Shown: positions 54,298 to 62,736 of the stretch, one piece after another
How the letters are laid out: each line of letters begins with the position of its first letter
How positions within the stretch are numbered: the stretch's first letter is position 1
From: Christiangramia forsetii KT0803
GTDB taxonomy: Bacteria > Bacteroidota > Bacteroidia > Flavobacteriales > Flavobacteriaceae
DNA: 64,000 nt
Direction of reading: 5' to 3'
NCBI RefSeq assembly: GCF_000060345.1
Contig: NC_008571.1
Coordinates: 1 to 64,000, forward strand
Program-made: the position numbers and the translations under genes
Notes under the pieces: model-generated
Told to the model about the DNA's origin: nothing
The model's database searches: none
The model's input: the letters and a program-made list of their open reading frames with translations, nothing else

Positions 54298-55350
54298 ATG
54301 TATAAGAACTACGTATCAAGAATTCTGTTTTATATCCTAATTTGGATCATCGCCCTGGCATTTTTTACATTTCTAAGGGAATTTGGGCAGGATGTGCTTA
54401 AAGATTATACATCTCTTAAAATCTTTCAGCAGATTGGGGTTCACCTAATTCTGGGAATATTCGCGGGAATTTTATTCGGGAGTATTCAAATTGTTTTCGA
54501 AAAATATATTTTTAAGAAAATAGCCTTTGGAGCTGCATTATTGGTAGGTTCCCTGGGATATTTACTGGCAATTTTTGCACTGCTGAGTTTAGCGATTTTC
54601 GTTTTTTCCGGAATCCTGGAAGAAGAACTGCATATAAATCTCTACAGGGAATTGTTGCTCTCAAAAGAAGTGGTGCCCATTATTGTGTATTGTTTTCTGG
54701 TAGCTTCTTTAATAAACTTTCTTTCTGAAGTCGATAAAAAATTTGGTCCCGGTAATTTGCGAAAGATGCTGAGTGGCAAGTTCTATAAACCTAAAGAGGA
54801 AGAGCGAATTTTTATGTTTCTGGATCTGAGATCCTCCACCAGCATTGCCGAAAGACTGGGGCATATTAGATATAGCGAACTAATCCAGGATTGTTTCAGG
54901 GACATTTCTATAGTTAAAAAATATAAGGCTGAAATTTATCAATACGTTGGTGATGAAGCCGTGCTTACCTGGGAAAAAGAAAAAGGTTTAAAGAATAACC
55001 GGTGTATTAAGACCTATTTGGCATTTCAGGAAAAGATCTATTCAAAGAGAAAATATTACTCAGAAAAATATGAGGTGGTTCCTGAATTTAAAGCCGGAAT
55101 GCATATGGGTATTATTACCGTGGCTGAGGTAGGGGAATACAAAAGAGAGATCGCTTATCACGGCGACACTATCAATACTGCTTCCAGAATCCAGAATGAA
55201 TGCAATATTTTAGGGAAAGATTTTCTTATTTCTGAAGATATTAAAAAGCAGCTTGGCTCTAAAGAGGGTTTCGATTTAAAATTTGAAGGAAATATTCAGC
55301 TTAAAGGCAAAACCGAAGCCATGAGAATTTATAGCCTGAACAGTGTGTAA
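54298..55350 (+). CDS. Membrane class III nucleotide cyclase
   Basis: N-terminal half with four hydrophobic helices (about 8-27, 46-66, 78-103, 127-145), then a class III cyclase domain (about 170-345). It has FLDLRSSTSIAERLG (first metal Asp), IYQYVGDEAVLTW (second metal Asp), GMHMGIITVAEVG and YHGDTINTASRIQ (the Asn and Arg of the active site). The residues that normally choose the base are not the usual Lys/Asp of adenylate cyclases nor Glu/Cys of guanylate cyclases: the positions read Gln (YQYVGD) and Ala (EIAYHGD). Product uncertain. It diverges from the galactan regulator. Confidence 0.85.
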   Translation: MYKNYVSRILFYILIWIIALAFFTFLREFGQDVLKDYTSLKIFQQIGVHLILGIFAGILFGSIQIVFEKYIFKKIAFGAALLVGSLGYLLAIFALLSLAIFVFSGILEEELHINLYRELLLSKEVVPIIVYCFLVASLINFLSEVDKKFGPGNLRKMLSGKFYKPKEEERIFMFLDLRSSTSIAERLGHIRYSELIQDCFRDISIVKKYKAEIYQYVGDEAVLTWEKEKGLKNNRCIKTYLAFQEKIYSKRKYYSEKYEVVPEFKAGMHMGIITVAEVGEYKREIAYHGDTINTASRIQNECNILGKDFLISEDIKKQLGSKEGFDLKFEGNIQLKGKTEAMRIYSLNSV

Positions 55351-55436
55351 TTTTAATTTTCTTCCTGATTTCTTTACAATTTTACTTTATACTTTCAATA
55401 CGTAGCCGCATATTTCAATTACCTTAAGAAATCTTC

Positions 55437-55450
55437 TTAACCTAGGTTAA
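55437..55450 (+). promoter_or_regulatory. Palindromic box upstream of the SDR gene
   Basis: TTAACCTAGGTTAA is a perfect 14-bp palindrome. A 12/14 match (TTGATCTAGGTTAA) sits upstream of the Old Yellow Enzyme gene at 57674-57687. Its centre lies about 72 bp before the -7 element at 55512. Confidence 0.5.
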
Positions 55451-55511
55451 TCAAACAGGTTAAACTATTTATAATCAATTAGATTGCCGCTTCTTAGGCT
55501 TCAACTAATCG

Positions 55512-55519
55512 TATTTTTG
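55512..55519 (+). promoter_or_regulatory. -7 element of the SDR promoter
   Basis: TATTTTTG fits TAnnTTTG and lies 34 bp before the SDR ATG. The same octamer occurs at the matching place before the Old Yellow Enzyme gene. The nearest TTG upstream is 25 bp away, slightly further than usual. Confidence 0.45.
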
Positions 55520-55553
55520 TCTTCTAAATAAGTTTAATCTAAATTTTAAAATA

Positions 55554-56297
55554 ATGGAAGATAATATCAAAGGAAAAGTTGTTGTGATAACTGGAGGAAG
55601 TAGCGGATTAGGTGAAGATACTGCGCGTCTTTTAGCTTCCAGAGGTGCAAAAGTGGTTATAGCTGCACGAAGAAAGGAAAAACTCGATGCTATTGCAGAA
55701 GATATTAAGAAAAATGGAGGGGAAGCTTTAGTAGTGAAAACCGATGTTACCAATAGAGGAGAGGTGAAAAATCTTATAGATACCGCCAAAAAAGAGTTTG
55801 GAAAAGTGGATGTTCTCATTAACAATGCCGGGCTAATGGCAATTGCTCCAATAGCCGAAGATAAAGTAGACGAATGGGATAAGATGATAGACATCAACGT
55901 AAAAGGGGTGTTGTACGGAATTTCTGCTGCATTGCCCGTTTTTCAGGAACAGGGACATGGTCACTTTATTAATCTGTCTTCAGTTGCGGGAATTAAAGTA
56001 TTTAGTCCAGGAGGAACTGTATATAGCGGAACAAAATATGCGGTAAGAGCAATTTCTGAAGGTTTACGTCACGAAGTTGGTGGAAATATTAGAACTACCA
56101 CAATAGAACCTGGAGCTATAGATTCTGAATTAAAATTTGGAAGTAGCCATGATGAAAGTTCAGAAAATGTAAAAGAATTTTACAAGCAGGCTATTCCCGG
56201 GGATTCTATTGCCAGAGCTATTGCCTACGCAATTGAGCAGCCGAATGATGTAGATGTAAATGAAATAGTAATTAGACCTACCGTTCAGGAGTTCTAG
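55554..56297 (+). CDS. Short-chain dehydrogenase/reductase
   Basis: The 247-residue Rossmann protein has the cofactor motif TGGSSGLG (13-20), an arginine-rich segment AARRKEK (38-43) favouring NADP(H), NNAG (90-93), Ser142/143 and the YxxxK pair Tyr157/Lys161 of classical SDRs. The C-terminus carries a PGAIDSELKF-type loop. Substrate unknown; a carbonyl reductase is likely. It shares an upstream box with an Old Yellow Enzyme gene, suggesting a joint response to reactive carbonyls or electrophiles (inference). A strong terminator follows. Confidence 0.88.
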   Translation: MEDNIKGKVVVITGGSSGLGEDTARLLASRGAKVVIAARRKEKLDAIAEDIKKNGGEALVVKTDVTNRGEVKNLIDTAKKEFGKVDVLINNAGLMAIAPIAEDKVDEWDKMIDINVKGVLYGISAALPVFQEQGHGHFINLSSVAGIKVFSPGGTVYSGTKYAVRAISEGLRHEVGGNIRTTTIEPGAIDSELKFGSSHDESSENVKEFYKQAIPGDSIARAIAYAIEQPNDVDVNEIVIRPTVQEF

Positions 56298-56322
56298 GTT
56301 TATAGATATTTGATTAGTCAAT

Positions 56323-56360
56323 AAAAAAAGTCCTTCAGAGTTTTCTGAAGGACTTTTTTT
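56323..56360. terminator. Strong terminator after the SDR gene
   Basis: AAAAAAAGTCCTTCAGA and TCTGAAGGACTTTTTTT form a near-perfect hairpin with a 4-nt loop, 26 bp past the SDR stop. A/T runs on both sides allow use in either direction. Confidence 0.8.
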
Positions 56361-56365
56361 AGCGG

Positions 56366-56450
56366 TCATTGCGAGGAACGAAGCAATCTGCAAATCACCG
56401 GTATCAAACAGGAGATTGCTTCACTTCTCCCGACAGCTCGGGACGCAATG
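56366..56450. repeat. Dispersed intergenic inverted repeat
   Basis: CATTGCGAGGAACGAAGCAA (about 56367) pairs with a divergent reverse arm AGATTGCTTCACTTC...GCAATG (56413-56450), with an inner TCCCGA/TCGGGA pair around CAGC. This repeat type is common between genes in Bacteroidota and other bacteria. It lies between the convergent SDR and OYE genes. Confidence 0.55.
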
Positions 56451-56503
56451 CCATATAGGTGTTACTTTTTGGACGACTTCTTTTATAATGGATAAATCCA
56501 GTA

Positions 56504-57619
56504 TTACTGAAGAACCGCTGCTCTATCGGTTTTTGCCTTATAATCGATATAGCCTTTTGCTCCACCAGAATAGAAAGTGTCTTCATCCCAGGAATCGAGT
56601 TCAATATCCTGAGCGAATCTTTCAGCCAGATCTGGATTAGAGATAAATGGTTTTCCGAAGGCAACAAGATCTGCATCGCCATCTTTAATTACATTATTTC
56701 CTTTTTGCTGATCAAAATTGCTGTTGATCATTAAAGTTCCGTTGTAAACAGGACGATAGCGTTTAGCGATATCTGTTTCAGCAAAAGAAATTTCAGAAAC
56801 ATCGTTAAATGGTTCAGAAAGGTGCAGGTATGAAAGATCATACTCATTTAGCTTCTTAATGATATAATCGAACGTAGGAATGGTTTCTTCATCCATCGTC
56901 ATACCAAATAATCCGTGCATGGAAGGATTTAGACGAATTCCGATACGATTTTCAGGCATTACTTCTTTCACTGCATCAAGAACCTCAAAAAGGATCTTCG
57001 CCCTGTTTTCTATAGAACCGCCATATTCATCATTTCTATGATTGGAAGTTGCATTAAAAAATTGATGGAAAAGATATCCGTTAGAAGAATGTATTTCAAC
57101 TCCGTCAAATCCTGCTTCCATAGAATTTTTTGCCGCTTGCTTAAAATCTGCGATGGTTTGTTTGATATCTTCAGTAGTCATCTCTCTTGGTGCTACTGTA
57201 TCTTTAAAACCTTCCGGCGTAAAAGATTTCGCATTGGGGTTGATAGGAGATGGCGCCAATGGCAATTCACCAGTGTGAAAGTCGGGATGCGACATTCTTC
57301 CTACATGCCATAACTGAATAAAAATTTTCCCATCGGCATCATGCACCGCAGAGGTCACTTCTTTCCAGCCTTCAATCTGATCTTTTGTATGAATTCCGGG
57401 AGTATTGATATAACCCACGGCATCCTCAGAAATCTGAGAACCTTCTGAAATGATCAAACCAGCGCTTGCTCGTTGCTTATAATATTCCGCATGTAGTTCA
57501 CGGGTAGGTTTTTTCTCAGGGTTATCGGCGCGACCACGTGTCATGGGTGCCATGATCACGCGATTTTTTAATTCTAAATCGCCTAATTTATAAGATTTTA
57601 AAAGTGCTTGTGTACTCAT
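56504..57619 (-). CDS. Old Yellow Enzyme family NADH:flavin oxidoreductase
   Basis: The TIM-barrel flavoprotein (371 residues from ATG 57619) has APMTRGRA near the N-terminus, the OYE pattern FKQAAKNSMEAGFDGVEIHS with its HSSNGYLFHQFF (catalytic His/Asn), EYGGSIENRAKI, and VAFGKPFISNPDLAERF near the C-terminus (FMN phosphate). Family members reduce activated alkenes and nitro compounds. Position after a Crp/Fnr-like regulator and under a shared box with the SDR suggests an electrophile-stress role (inference). The longer form from 57646 adds residues inside the promoter region and was rejected. Confidence 0.9.
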   Translation of the reverse strand: MSTQALLKSYKLGDLELKNRVIMAPMTRGRADNPEKKPTRELHAEYYKQRASAGLIISEGSQISEDAVGYINTPGIHTKDQIEGWKEVTSAVHDADGKIFIQLWHVGRMSHPDFHTGELPLAPSPINPNAKSFTPEGFKDTVAPREMTTEDIKQTIADFKQAAKNSMEAGFDGVEIHSSNGYLFHQFFNATSNHRNDEYGGSIENRAKILFEVLDAVKEVMPENRIGIRLNPSMHGLFGMTMDEETIPTFDYIIKKLNEYDLSYLHLSEPFNDVSEISFAETDIAKRYRPVYNGTLMINSNFDQQKGNNVIKDGDADLVAFGKPFISNPDLAERFAQDIELDSWDEDTFYSGGAKGYIDYKAKTDRAAVLQ

Positions 57620-57643
57620 GTTTTTAATTCTAAAAATTGAATA

Positions 57644-57651
57644 CAAAAATA
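57644..57651 (-). promoter_or_regulatory. -7 element of the OYE promoter
   Basis: TATTTTTG on the minus strand, 24 bp before the ATG at 57619, with no TTG at -33. The palindromic box ends 22 bp upstream, a spacing typical of an activator overlapping the -33 region. Confidence 0.45.
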
Positions 57652-57673
57652 CCGGATAAACGTCTTTTAAAAA

Positions 57674-57687
57674 TTGATCTAGGTTAA
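57674..57687 (-). promoter_or_regulatory. Palindromic box upstream of the OYE gene
   Basis: The plus strand reads TTGATCTAGGTTAA, matching 12 of 14 bases of the perfect palindrome before the SDR gene. Its centre is about 40 bp from the expected start point, the classic class II activator position. Confidence 0.5.
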
Positions 57688-57713
57688 CCCGAATCGTTAA
57701 AGCTTGTTAAGCA

Positions 57714-58283
57714 TTAAAGAGATTTTCTTATCCGGCTAAGGCTTTCCGGAGTGATGCCCAGATAATTGGCAATATGGTAATTGGGGACACGTTTTTCTAT
57801 AGAAGGATAGGTAGCACAGAAATCCAGATAACGTTCCCGGGCATCCAATTGTAAGCTGGACAAGATCCGGCTTCTCAATGCTACAAAGGCGTTGGTAGTT
57901 TTAATTCTGAAAAATCTTTCAAACTTAGGAATACGCTCATAAAGTGGTTCCAGAATTTCTTTTTTAATACCCAGCAGATAGGAATCTTCAATCGCTTCAA
58001 TATGCAGTGAAGCAGGCTCATCCTTAAAAAAGGCTTCAAAATCACTAATCCACCAGTCTTCCACCGCAAACTGGAGAATATGCTTATTTCCTTTTTTGTC
58101 CAGATAATAAGCTTTTAGGCAGCCTTTTACCACATAATACTCATACAAAACCTCTTTTCCCGGTTCTATAAGAAATTCTTTAGCTGAAACTTTTTTCTCC
58201 ACTAGCAGACTGTGAAATTCTTCCAGCTCGCTTGAATTTAGCTGGATATCCCTTTGTATGTGTGCCGTTATTTTTTGAAACAT
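57714..58283 (-). CDS. Crp/Fnr-type transcription regulator
   Basis: The 189-residue protein has a cyclic-nucleotide-binding-like beta-roll (about 25-120) and a short C-terminal helix-turn-helix (YHIANYLGITPESLSRIR). The phosphate-binding cassette of cAMP-responsive CRP (GE...RxS) is missing; the region reads FKDEPASLHIEA. So it probably senses a different ligand. No Cys cluster for an iron-sulfur site. It lies 94 bp upstream of OYE on the same strand, and that gap holds a palindromic box also found before the SDR gene, a likely target. Confidence 0.8.
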   Translation of the reverse strand: MFQKITAHIQRDIQLNSSELEEFHSLLVEKKVSAKEFLIEPGKEVLYEYYVVKGCLKAYYLDKKGNKHILQFAVEDWWISDFEAFFKDEPASLHIEAIEDSYLLGIKKEILEPLYERIPKFERFFRIKTTNAFVALRSRILSSLQLDARERYLDFCATYPSIEKRVPNYHIANYLGITPESLSRIRKSL

Positions 58284-58395
58284 CTTTATTTGAACCTGGT
58301 TCCGGGTTAAAATTACATATAATATGTTTCAATTTGATGATTCTGCCAGTCTCAATTAACTCCAGGAGGGCAGAATTGCTAGAAATTATCAGGTT

Positions 58396-59109
58396 TTAAA
58401 AAATTAAAAGAATTCCAGATATACATAGCAGTCCCAGGATTACCTTCTTTAAAATATTCTCATTCAATTTCATATAAACTTTTTTTCCGAGGAAAATAGC
58501 CAGGATGAAAAAAGGGAGTACAAAGAGTGAATTGTAAAGCTGGTTCAGGGTTAATATTCCTCCAATTGCCAGTGCCGGAATTCGAACTAAGGTCACTAAG
58601 CCCAGTACCCCGAACATGGTAGCTCTAAAAGTGCGTACATCTGGAGTAGCGTTTTTAACGATCATCACATACAGCGGTCCTCCGGTAGAAAAAACTCCTG
58701 AAAAGAAACCACCTAAAAAACCAAAGGTATATTTCATTTTGGGACCTAATTGTAGCTCTTTTTTGGGTCTTAAACTATTTAATACAAAAAGGATAATAAA
58801 TACTCCTAAAGCTTTTTTTAATAAGATGGGTTTAGCGTAGATGAGTAAAATAATTCCAGCCACCACTCCCACCAGTGAGGAAATGGCTAGTTTCTTTAAC
58901 AGCAGCTTATCTATGTTATTTCTTTCTTTATAAACGTAGTAGGGTGTTGAAATAAAGTAGAAAATGGAAAGGTAGGCGATGGCGCTGGGTAAAGGCATTA
59001 CCATAAGCAAAAAGGGTAGGGCAATCAGGGCTCCGGCGAAACCAATAATAGTCTGAATAAAAAATCCGACGAATATTCCGAAAATCAATAATAAAAGCAT
59101 CATATCCAT
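58396..59109 (-). CDS. TSUP family (TauE/SafE) membrane exporter
   Basis: The 237-residue protein has about 7-8 helices in two repeats, with GFFIQTIIGFAGALIALPFL near the start and GFLGGFFSGVFSTGGPLYV near 133-150, the duplicated TSUP motif. Members export sulfite, sulfonates or organic acids, or import them. The substrate is unknown. It diverges from an Lrp-type regulator gene 105 bp away, which could control it. Confidence 0.85.
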   Translation of the reverse strand: MDMMLLLLIFGIFVGFFIQTIIGFAGALIALPFLLMVMPLPSAIAYLSIFYFISTPYYVYKERNNIDKLLLKKLAISSLVGVVAGIILLIYAKPILLKKALGVFIILFVLNSLRPKKELQLGPKMKYTFGFLGGFFSGVFSTGGPLYVMIVKNATPDVRTFRATMFGVLGLVTLVRIPALAIGGILTLNQLYNSLFVLPFFILAIFLGKKVYMKLNENILKKVILGLLCISGILLIF

Positions 59110-59214
59110 TCTACAAAAGTACCTGCCTGTTGTAATTTTATAAAATCGATTCCATGGAATTTAAGAGGTTATACCGAATAAAAATGTAATTTTAGTTCTT
59201 TTAAAAATTTATTT

Positions 59215-59649
59215 ATGGCAGATGCAATTGACCTCAAAATTATAAGCAGACTTCAGTTGAATTCCCGGGCTTCTTTTGTTGAAATTGGAAAGAATATCGG
59301 GCTTTCTCCTTCATCGGTGAGGGAAAGGGTACAAAGGCTGGAAGAAACCAGTGTGATCAAAGCCTATAAAGTGCAATTAAATTTTAGTAAGCTTGGTTAC
59401 GGACTGGAAGTAATGATCATGCTCAAAATGTTCAGCGGGAAACTAAAGGAATTTAATAAACAGGTAAAGGATTTTCCTGAGATCAGGGAGTTATTTAGAA
59501 TTACCGGGCCTCATAATATTTTTATGAAAGTGGTATTGAAAGACCAGTCCCATCTTCAGCAGTTTATAGATCGTCTTTTACTGTATGGTGAGCCTACCAC
59601 GCACCTGATCTTATCAGATTTTAGCGATTCTGAATCCGGGATTTTTTAA
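59215..59649 (+). CDS. Lrp/AsnC family regulator
   Basis: The 144-residue protein has the AsnC-type helix-turn-helix (LKIISRLQLNSRASFVEIGK and LSPSSVRERVQRLEE, residues 6-47) and the RAM ligand-binding/oligomerisation domain (about 60-140). It is transcribed away from the TSUP gene, a common arrangement for a local regulator of a transporter. The effector, usually an amino acid, cannot be read from sequence. Confidence 0.9.
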   Translation: MADAIDLKIISRLQLNSRASFVEIGKNIGLSPSSVRERVQRLEETSVIKAYKVQLNFSKLGYGLEVMIMLKMFSGKLKEFNKQVKDFPEIRELFRITGPHNIFMKVVLKDQSHLQQFIDRLLLYGEPTTHLILSDFSDSESGIF

Positions 59650-59725
59650 ATTAAGAATGAGCTGAATAAACAAACTGGTTTTATTAGAAATATAGATTTC
59701 AGCGATTATGGAACCTGGAACAAGA

Positions 59726-60559
59726 CTATTGCTTTTTCAAGATATCCAGTTCTTTTGTTTTGATGACATATCCAATCCGGAGCATGTTCACATGTTCCCT
59801 GTAATTTATAAGACTCTCTGCATATCCATTGAACCATTCCAGCATAAAATATTGATTAGACATTTTAAAAGGTCGGTAAAAAATCCTTGCTCTATAAGCT
59901 CCCTGCCAGTTCCATTCCAAACCTTTTCTTAGCATTAGCTCTGCAGTAAGTTTCTTCGGAATAAAAACCTGTTCTACATTAATTTCTGCTGGGCCCAGGT
60001 AATCAAAAAGATCTGGGTTGCCATCTTTATATAAAAAAGGGATCCATGTTTCTACTGTGAATGTAGTTCTGGGACTTAACAACGTAGAATATTTTAGCCT
60101 TACACTATTCCAGCTTCGGGAAAAAATACTGTCACGCCCATTAGATTCATGAGCTAACATAAGTGAAGCAATTCCCGAGAGATGTTTCTCCTGGTTATAT
60201 ATAGGTTTGCCTAAACCAACAGCCGGATTGAAATTAAGCTCTTGAAACGGACTCGAATTTTCGTAAATATTCCAGAATGCCTTTTGGGTATACGTTAGAA
60301 AAAGATAGGTGTCCCCGGGTAACGAATTTCGGGTCATAAGCTGCTTAAAGCTTATCTGATATTTAGCATCTGCAGTAGTCTTGTTAATTTCTTGATTTAA
60401 AGGTATTCCCGAAATAAAATAATTGTCTTTATGTATCGAAAACGCAGAAGCCTCCTTAATGATGGAGTCTACACTTTTTTTCGTAATACCCTGGGCAAAA
60501 GAATTTGAAGATAAAAAAGTGAGGCCAATTAAAACAAATGAGGAGAATATCTTATTCAT
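59726..60559 (-). CDS. pldA: Outer-membrane phospholipase A (OMPLA-like)
   Basis: A signal peptide (ending SFAQ, about 1-23) precedes a 12-strand barrel-type protein with the PldA signature HESNGRDSIFSRSWN. Catalytic His137, Ser139 and Asn151 have the same spacing as E. coli OMPLA (142, 144, 156). The enzyme hydrolyses phospholipids that reach the outer leaflet. Length (277) and a C-terminal YVIKTKELDILKKQ are compatible. It stands alone, 75 bp from the SpoIIAA-like gene. Confidence 0.9.
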   Translation of the reverse strand: MNKIFSSFVLIGLTFLSSNSFAQGITKKSVDSIIKEASAFSIHKDNYFISGIPLNQEINKTTADAKYQISFKQLMTRNSLPGDTYLFLTYTQKAFWNIYENSSPFQELNFNPAVGLGKPIYNQEKHLSGIASLMLAHESNGRDSIFSRSWNSVRLKYSTLLSPRTTFTVETWIPFLYKDGNPDLFDYLGPAEINVEQVFIPKKLTAELMLRKGLEWNWQGAYRARIFYRPFKMSNQYFMLEWFNGYAESLINYREHVNMLRIGYVIKTKELDILKKQ

Positions 60560-60633
60560 GCGAAATTTGAATTTTCAATTAATAAAAACGCATTCTTTCC
60601 AGGAGATCAACGCGCTTTTGGTATTACAACTAA

Positions 60634-61386
60634 TCAATATTTTAGCCAGTCCATGGCACGATGTTCCTGGTCTAACGGAAAAGCTTTCACAGCAATCTTT
60701 TTAAAGATTTTACCTTCCAGTTCCGCAATATTGGCAACCCATTTCTCATCGGTTAAAATAGCATATTTTGTAACCTTATTTAAGGCGGAAAAATCTGCTT
60801 TTATACCAGAAAGTAATACATTGATGTCTTTATAAGCTTTAAAATTTTTAAGAATGGCCAATAGTTTAATTTCTTCTTTTTCTTCATTCTCAAAAATTTC
60901 ATATAAAGCCTCAACACCAGCTTCGTCCGTACGTTCATCTATTACAAATCTGTAAATATGCGTGCCTGAAATTTTCTCGATCTCCATATTAGTGAGATGC
61001 TCTCTGGCTGTCACCGTATTATTTAGATCATCATCCAGCCACTCTATGGCTTCCGCTCTTTCATTAAGTTTAAAGCTTTTAATAGGCAAGTTGGGCGTAA
61101 ACGCATTTCCTATAGGAAGCAAGGCTTCAAGCCAGGATTTATCTGTTAAGATCGCATATTTTTCAATGGCGTTAAATGCCTTTGCTTTTAACTTCAGGGT
61201 TTCGTTGAAAGCTTTGAAATTTTCAAATCCGGGAAAATCTTTATAGATACCTAAAATTTTTATTTTTTTAGTATTAGCTTTTGTTTCCAATAATTCAATA
61301 AAGTCATGCATTTCTGATTCAGAAATACCTCCTGAAATTTCAAAACTGTAGATGTCGTAATTCTTTATCTTTTTGAGATTGAGCAT
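60634..61386 (-). CDS. Tandem SpoIIAA-like (STAS-fold) protein
   Basis: The 250-residue protein (from ATG 61386) carries two copies of the domain seen at 32566-32922. Each copy has an N-terminal strand/helix (ISGGISESEMHDFIELL; RFVIDERTDEAGVEALYEIF), a KILGIYKDF / KLLAILKNF strand, a KYAILTD strand and an EAIEWLDD / RAMDWLKY end. Such proteins are normally single-domain, so this is an internal duplication. Function unknown. It is transcribed with, and 69 bp after, the DUF748 gene. Confidence 0.75.
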   Translation of the reverse strand: MLNLKKIKNYDIYSFEISGGISESEMHDFIELLETKANTKKIKILGIYKDFPGFENFKAFNETLKLKAKAFNAIEKYAILTDKSWLEALLPIGNAFTPNLPIKSFKLNERAEAIEWLDDDLNNTVTAREHLTNMEIEKISGTHIYRFVIDERTDEAGVEALYEIFENEEKEEIKLLAILKNFKAYKDINVLLSGIKADFSALNKVTKYAILTDEKWVANIAELEGKIFKKIAVKAFPLDQEHRAMDWLKY

Positions 61387-61455
61387 AGCTATTAAATTTT
61401 TAATTAATAATAATGGGAATGATTTTCCCCGCAAATATTACTTCGGTATTCCAGT

Positions 61456-62694
61456 TTATTTTGTGTCGTCATCCCCGCCGAAAAGACGCTTAAAAAACCC
61501 GTCGGTGGTGTCTTTTTTCCTTTCTTCCCTTAATTCTTTTCTAAGCCTTTTTTTCTCTTCTGAAGACAAATTTTCTTTTTGCTCTTTTGTAAGACCTTTT
61601 CTGCTTTCCTTCGCATCCTGAAAAGCATCTTTATATTCGATGCTTTCATCGGTTTCTCCTTTAAAAGCTTTAAACCAGCCATTTTTGAAAATACCGCCAA
61701 TGGTTGGCCATACCCCGGCCTGAGGATTATTAAGATCTCCTTCAATAGGAACTTCAGTAGCAATAGTATCGGTTCCTTTATTCTTCAAAATGAATTTGAA
61801 GAAACTGGTAAAACCTTCCCAAAGGGTTTCTAAAAATCCATCCTCTTTTCCAATCATAGTGGTATTGGTTAGCATAGGTTTTAAATAACCTTTAAGATAA
61901 CCATCGGCAATAGCGATTTCACTGAACAATTCAAATGTTCCGGATTCAAAGTCCAGCCCGGCATAATAACTTGTAAGATCGTTTAGCGCTTTTGCTTCAG
62001 ATTTTTCTAAAGAAAGCGAAATATCCATATCAGGTATTTCCTGGAATAGATTCATATTCCCATCTAACTTCACGTTCCCGCCCCCAAAAGAAACGCCGGT
62101 TGCGTTGATAGGGGAGGGCAGTACACGTTGCCTTTCAATAACATTTCGTAAATTCTTTGCGGAAAGATTAAGCTCATTGATTTGAAGATCTATATTGGGT
62201 TCTGCCATAAGGCCTACCAGCGCTATTTTTCCATTGTAAACTTCGAAATGGTTTATTTCCAATGGCACAATATCCTTTAAAGCATTCGTCCAGTCATCTA
62301 CACTGGCAGCTTCCTCGTTTGATGTAGTTTTCTGGTCTTCCAACACATAGATGACCTCCGGACTATTCATAGTAATTTCAGCAACAATAGCTCCATTAAA
62401 AAGAGCGTTCCATTCTACTGAAATATCGGTTTCCGGAAAATTCAGGAAAGGAATTTGGGTTTCTGCGTCTACCTTATTTAGGTACATGCCGTTAATTGTG
62501 TAGGCACCACGATAAAGGGAAATATCTATATCATCTACCTGGCCATAATAGCCCGGGATATCTGCCAATACCTTATTGATGTAGCCTTTTGCCCAGATAG
62601 GAAGATAAAGCCGCGCGCCAATGAGTAATAACAAGATAATAAGAGGGATTATGATCCTCTTTTTCTTTAAAATTGAACGTTTTTTCGAGTGCAT
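61456..62694 (-). CDS. DUF748 (AsmA-like) envelope protein
   Basis: The 412-residue protein has a basic start (KKRSILKKKR), one membrane anchor (about 14-32) and a long beta-rich exported part. The DUF748-type blocks IDISLYRGAYTINGMYL, PFLNFPETDISVEW and GNMNLFQEIPDMDISLSLE are repeated LPS-transport-like strands, as in AsmA-family proteins. The C-terminus is a highly charged Glu/Lys helix (about 355-412). AsmA-like proteins shape or bridge the envelope. The link to the outer-membrane barrel gene 42 bp upstream fits that. Confidence 0.75.
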   Translation of the reverse strand: MHSKKRSILKKKRIIIPLIILLLLIGARLYLPIWAKGYINKVLADIPGYYGQVDDIDISLYRGAYTINGMYLNKVDAETQIPFLNFPETDISVEWNALFNGAIVAEITMNSPEVIYVLEDQKTTSNEEAASVDDWTNALKDIVPLEINHFEVYNGKIALVGLMAEPNIDLQINELNLSAKNLRNVIERQRVLPSPINATGVSFGGGNVKLDGNMNLFQEIPDMDISLSLEKSEAKALNDLTSYYAGLDFESGTFELFSEIAIADGYLKGYLKPMLTNTTMIGKEDGFLETLWEGFTSFFKFILKNKGTDTIATEVPIEGDLNNPQAGVWPTIGGIFKNGWFKAFKGETDESIEYKDAFQDAKESRKGLTKEQKENLSSEEKKRLRKELREERKKDTTDGFFKRLFGGDDDTK

Positions 62695-62736
62695 TTTAAA
62701 AGTAATTATTGTTAATAACCCATAAAAACTAAAGGG

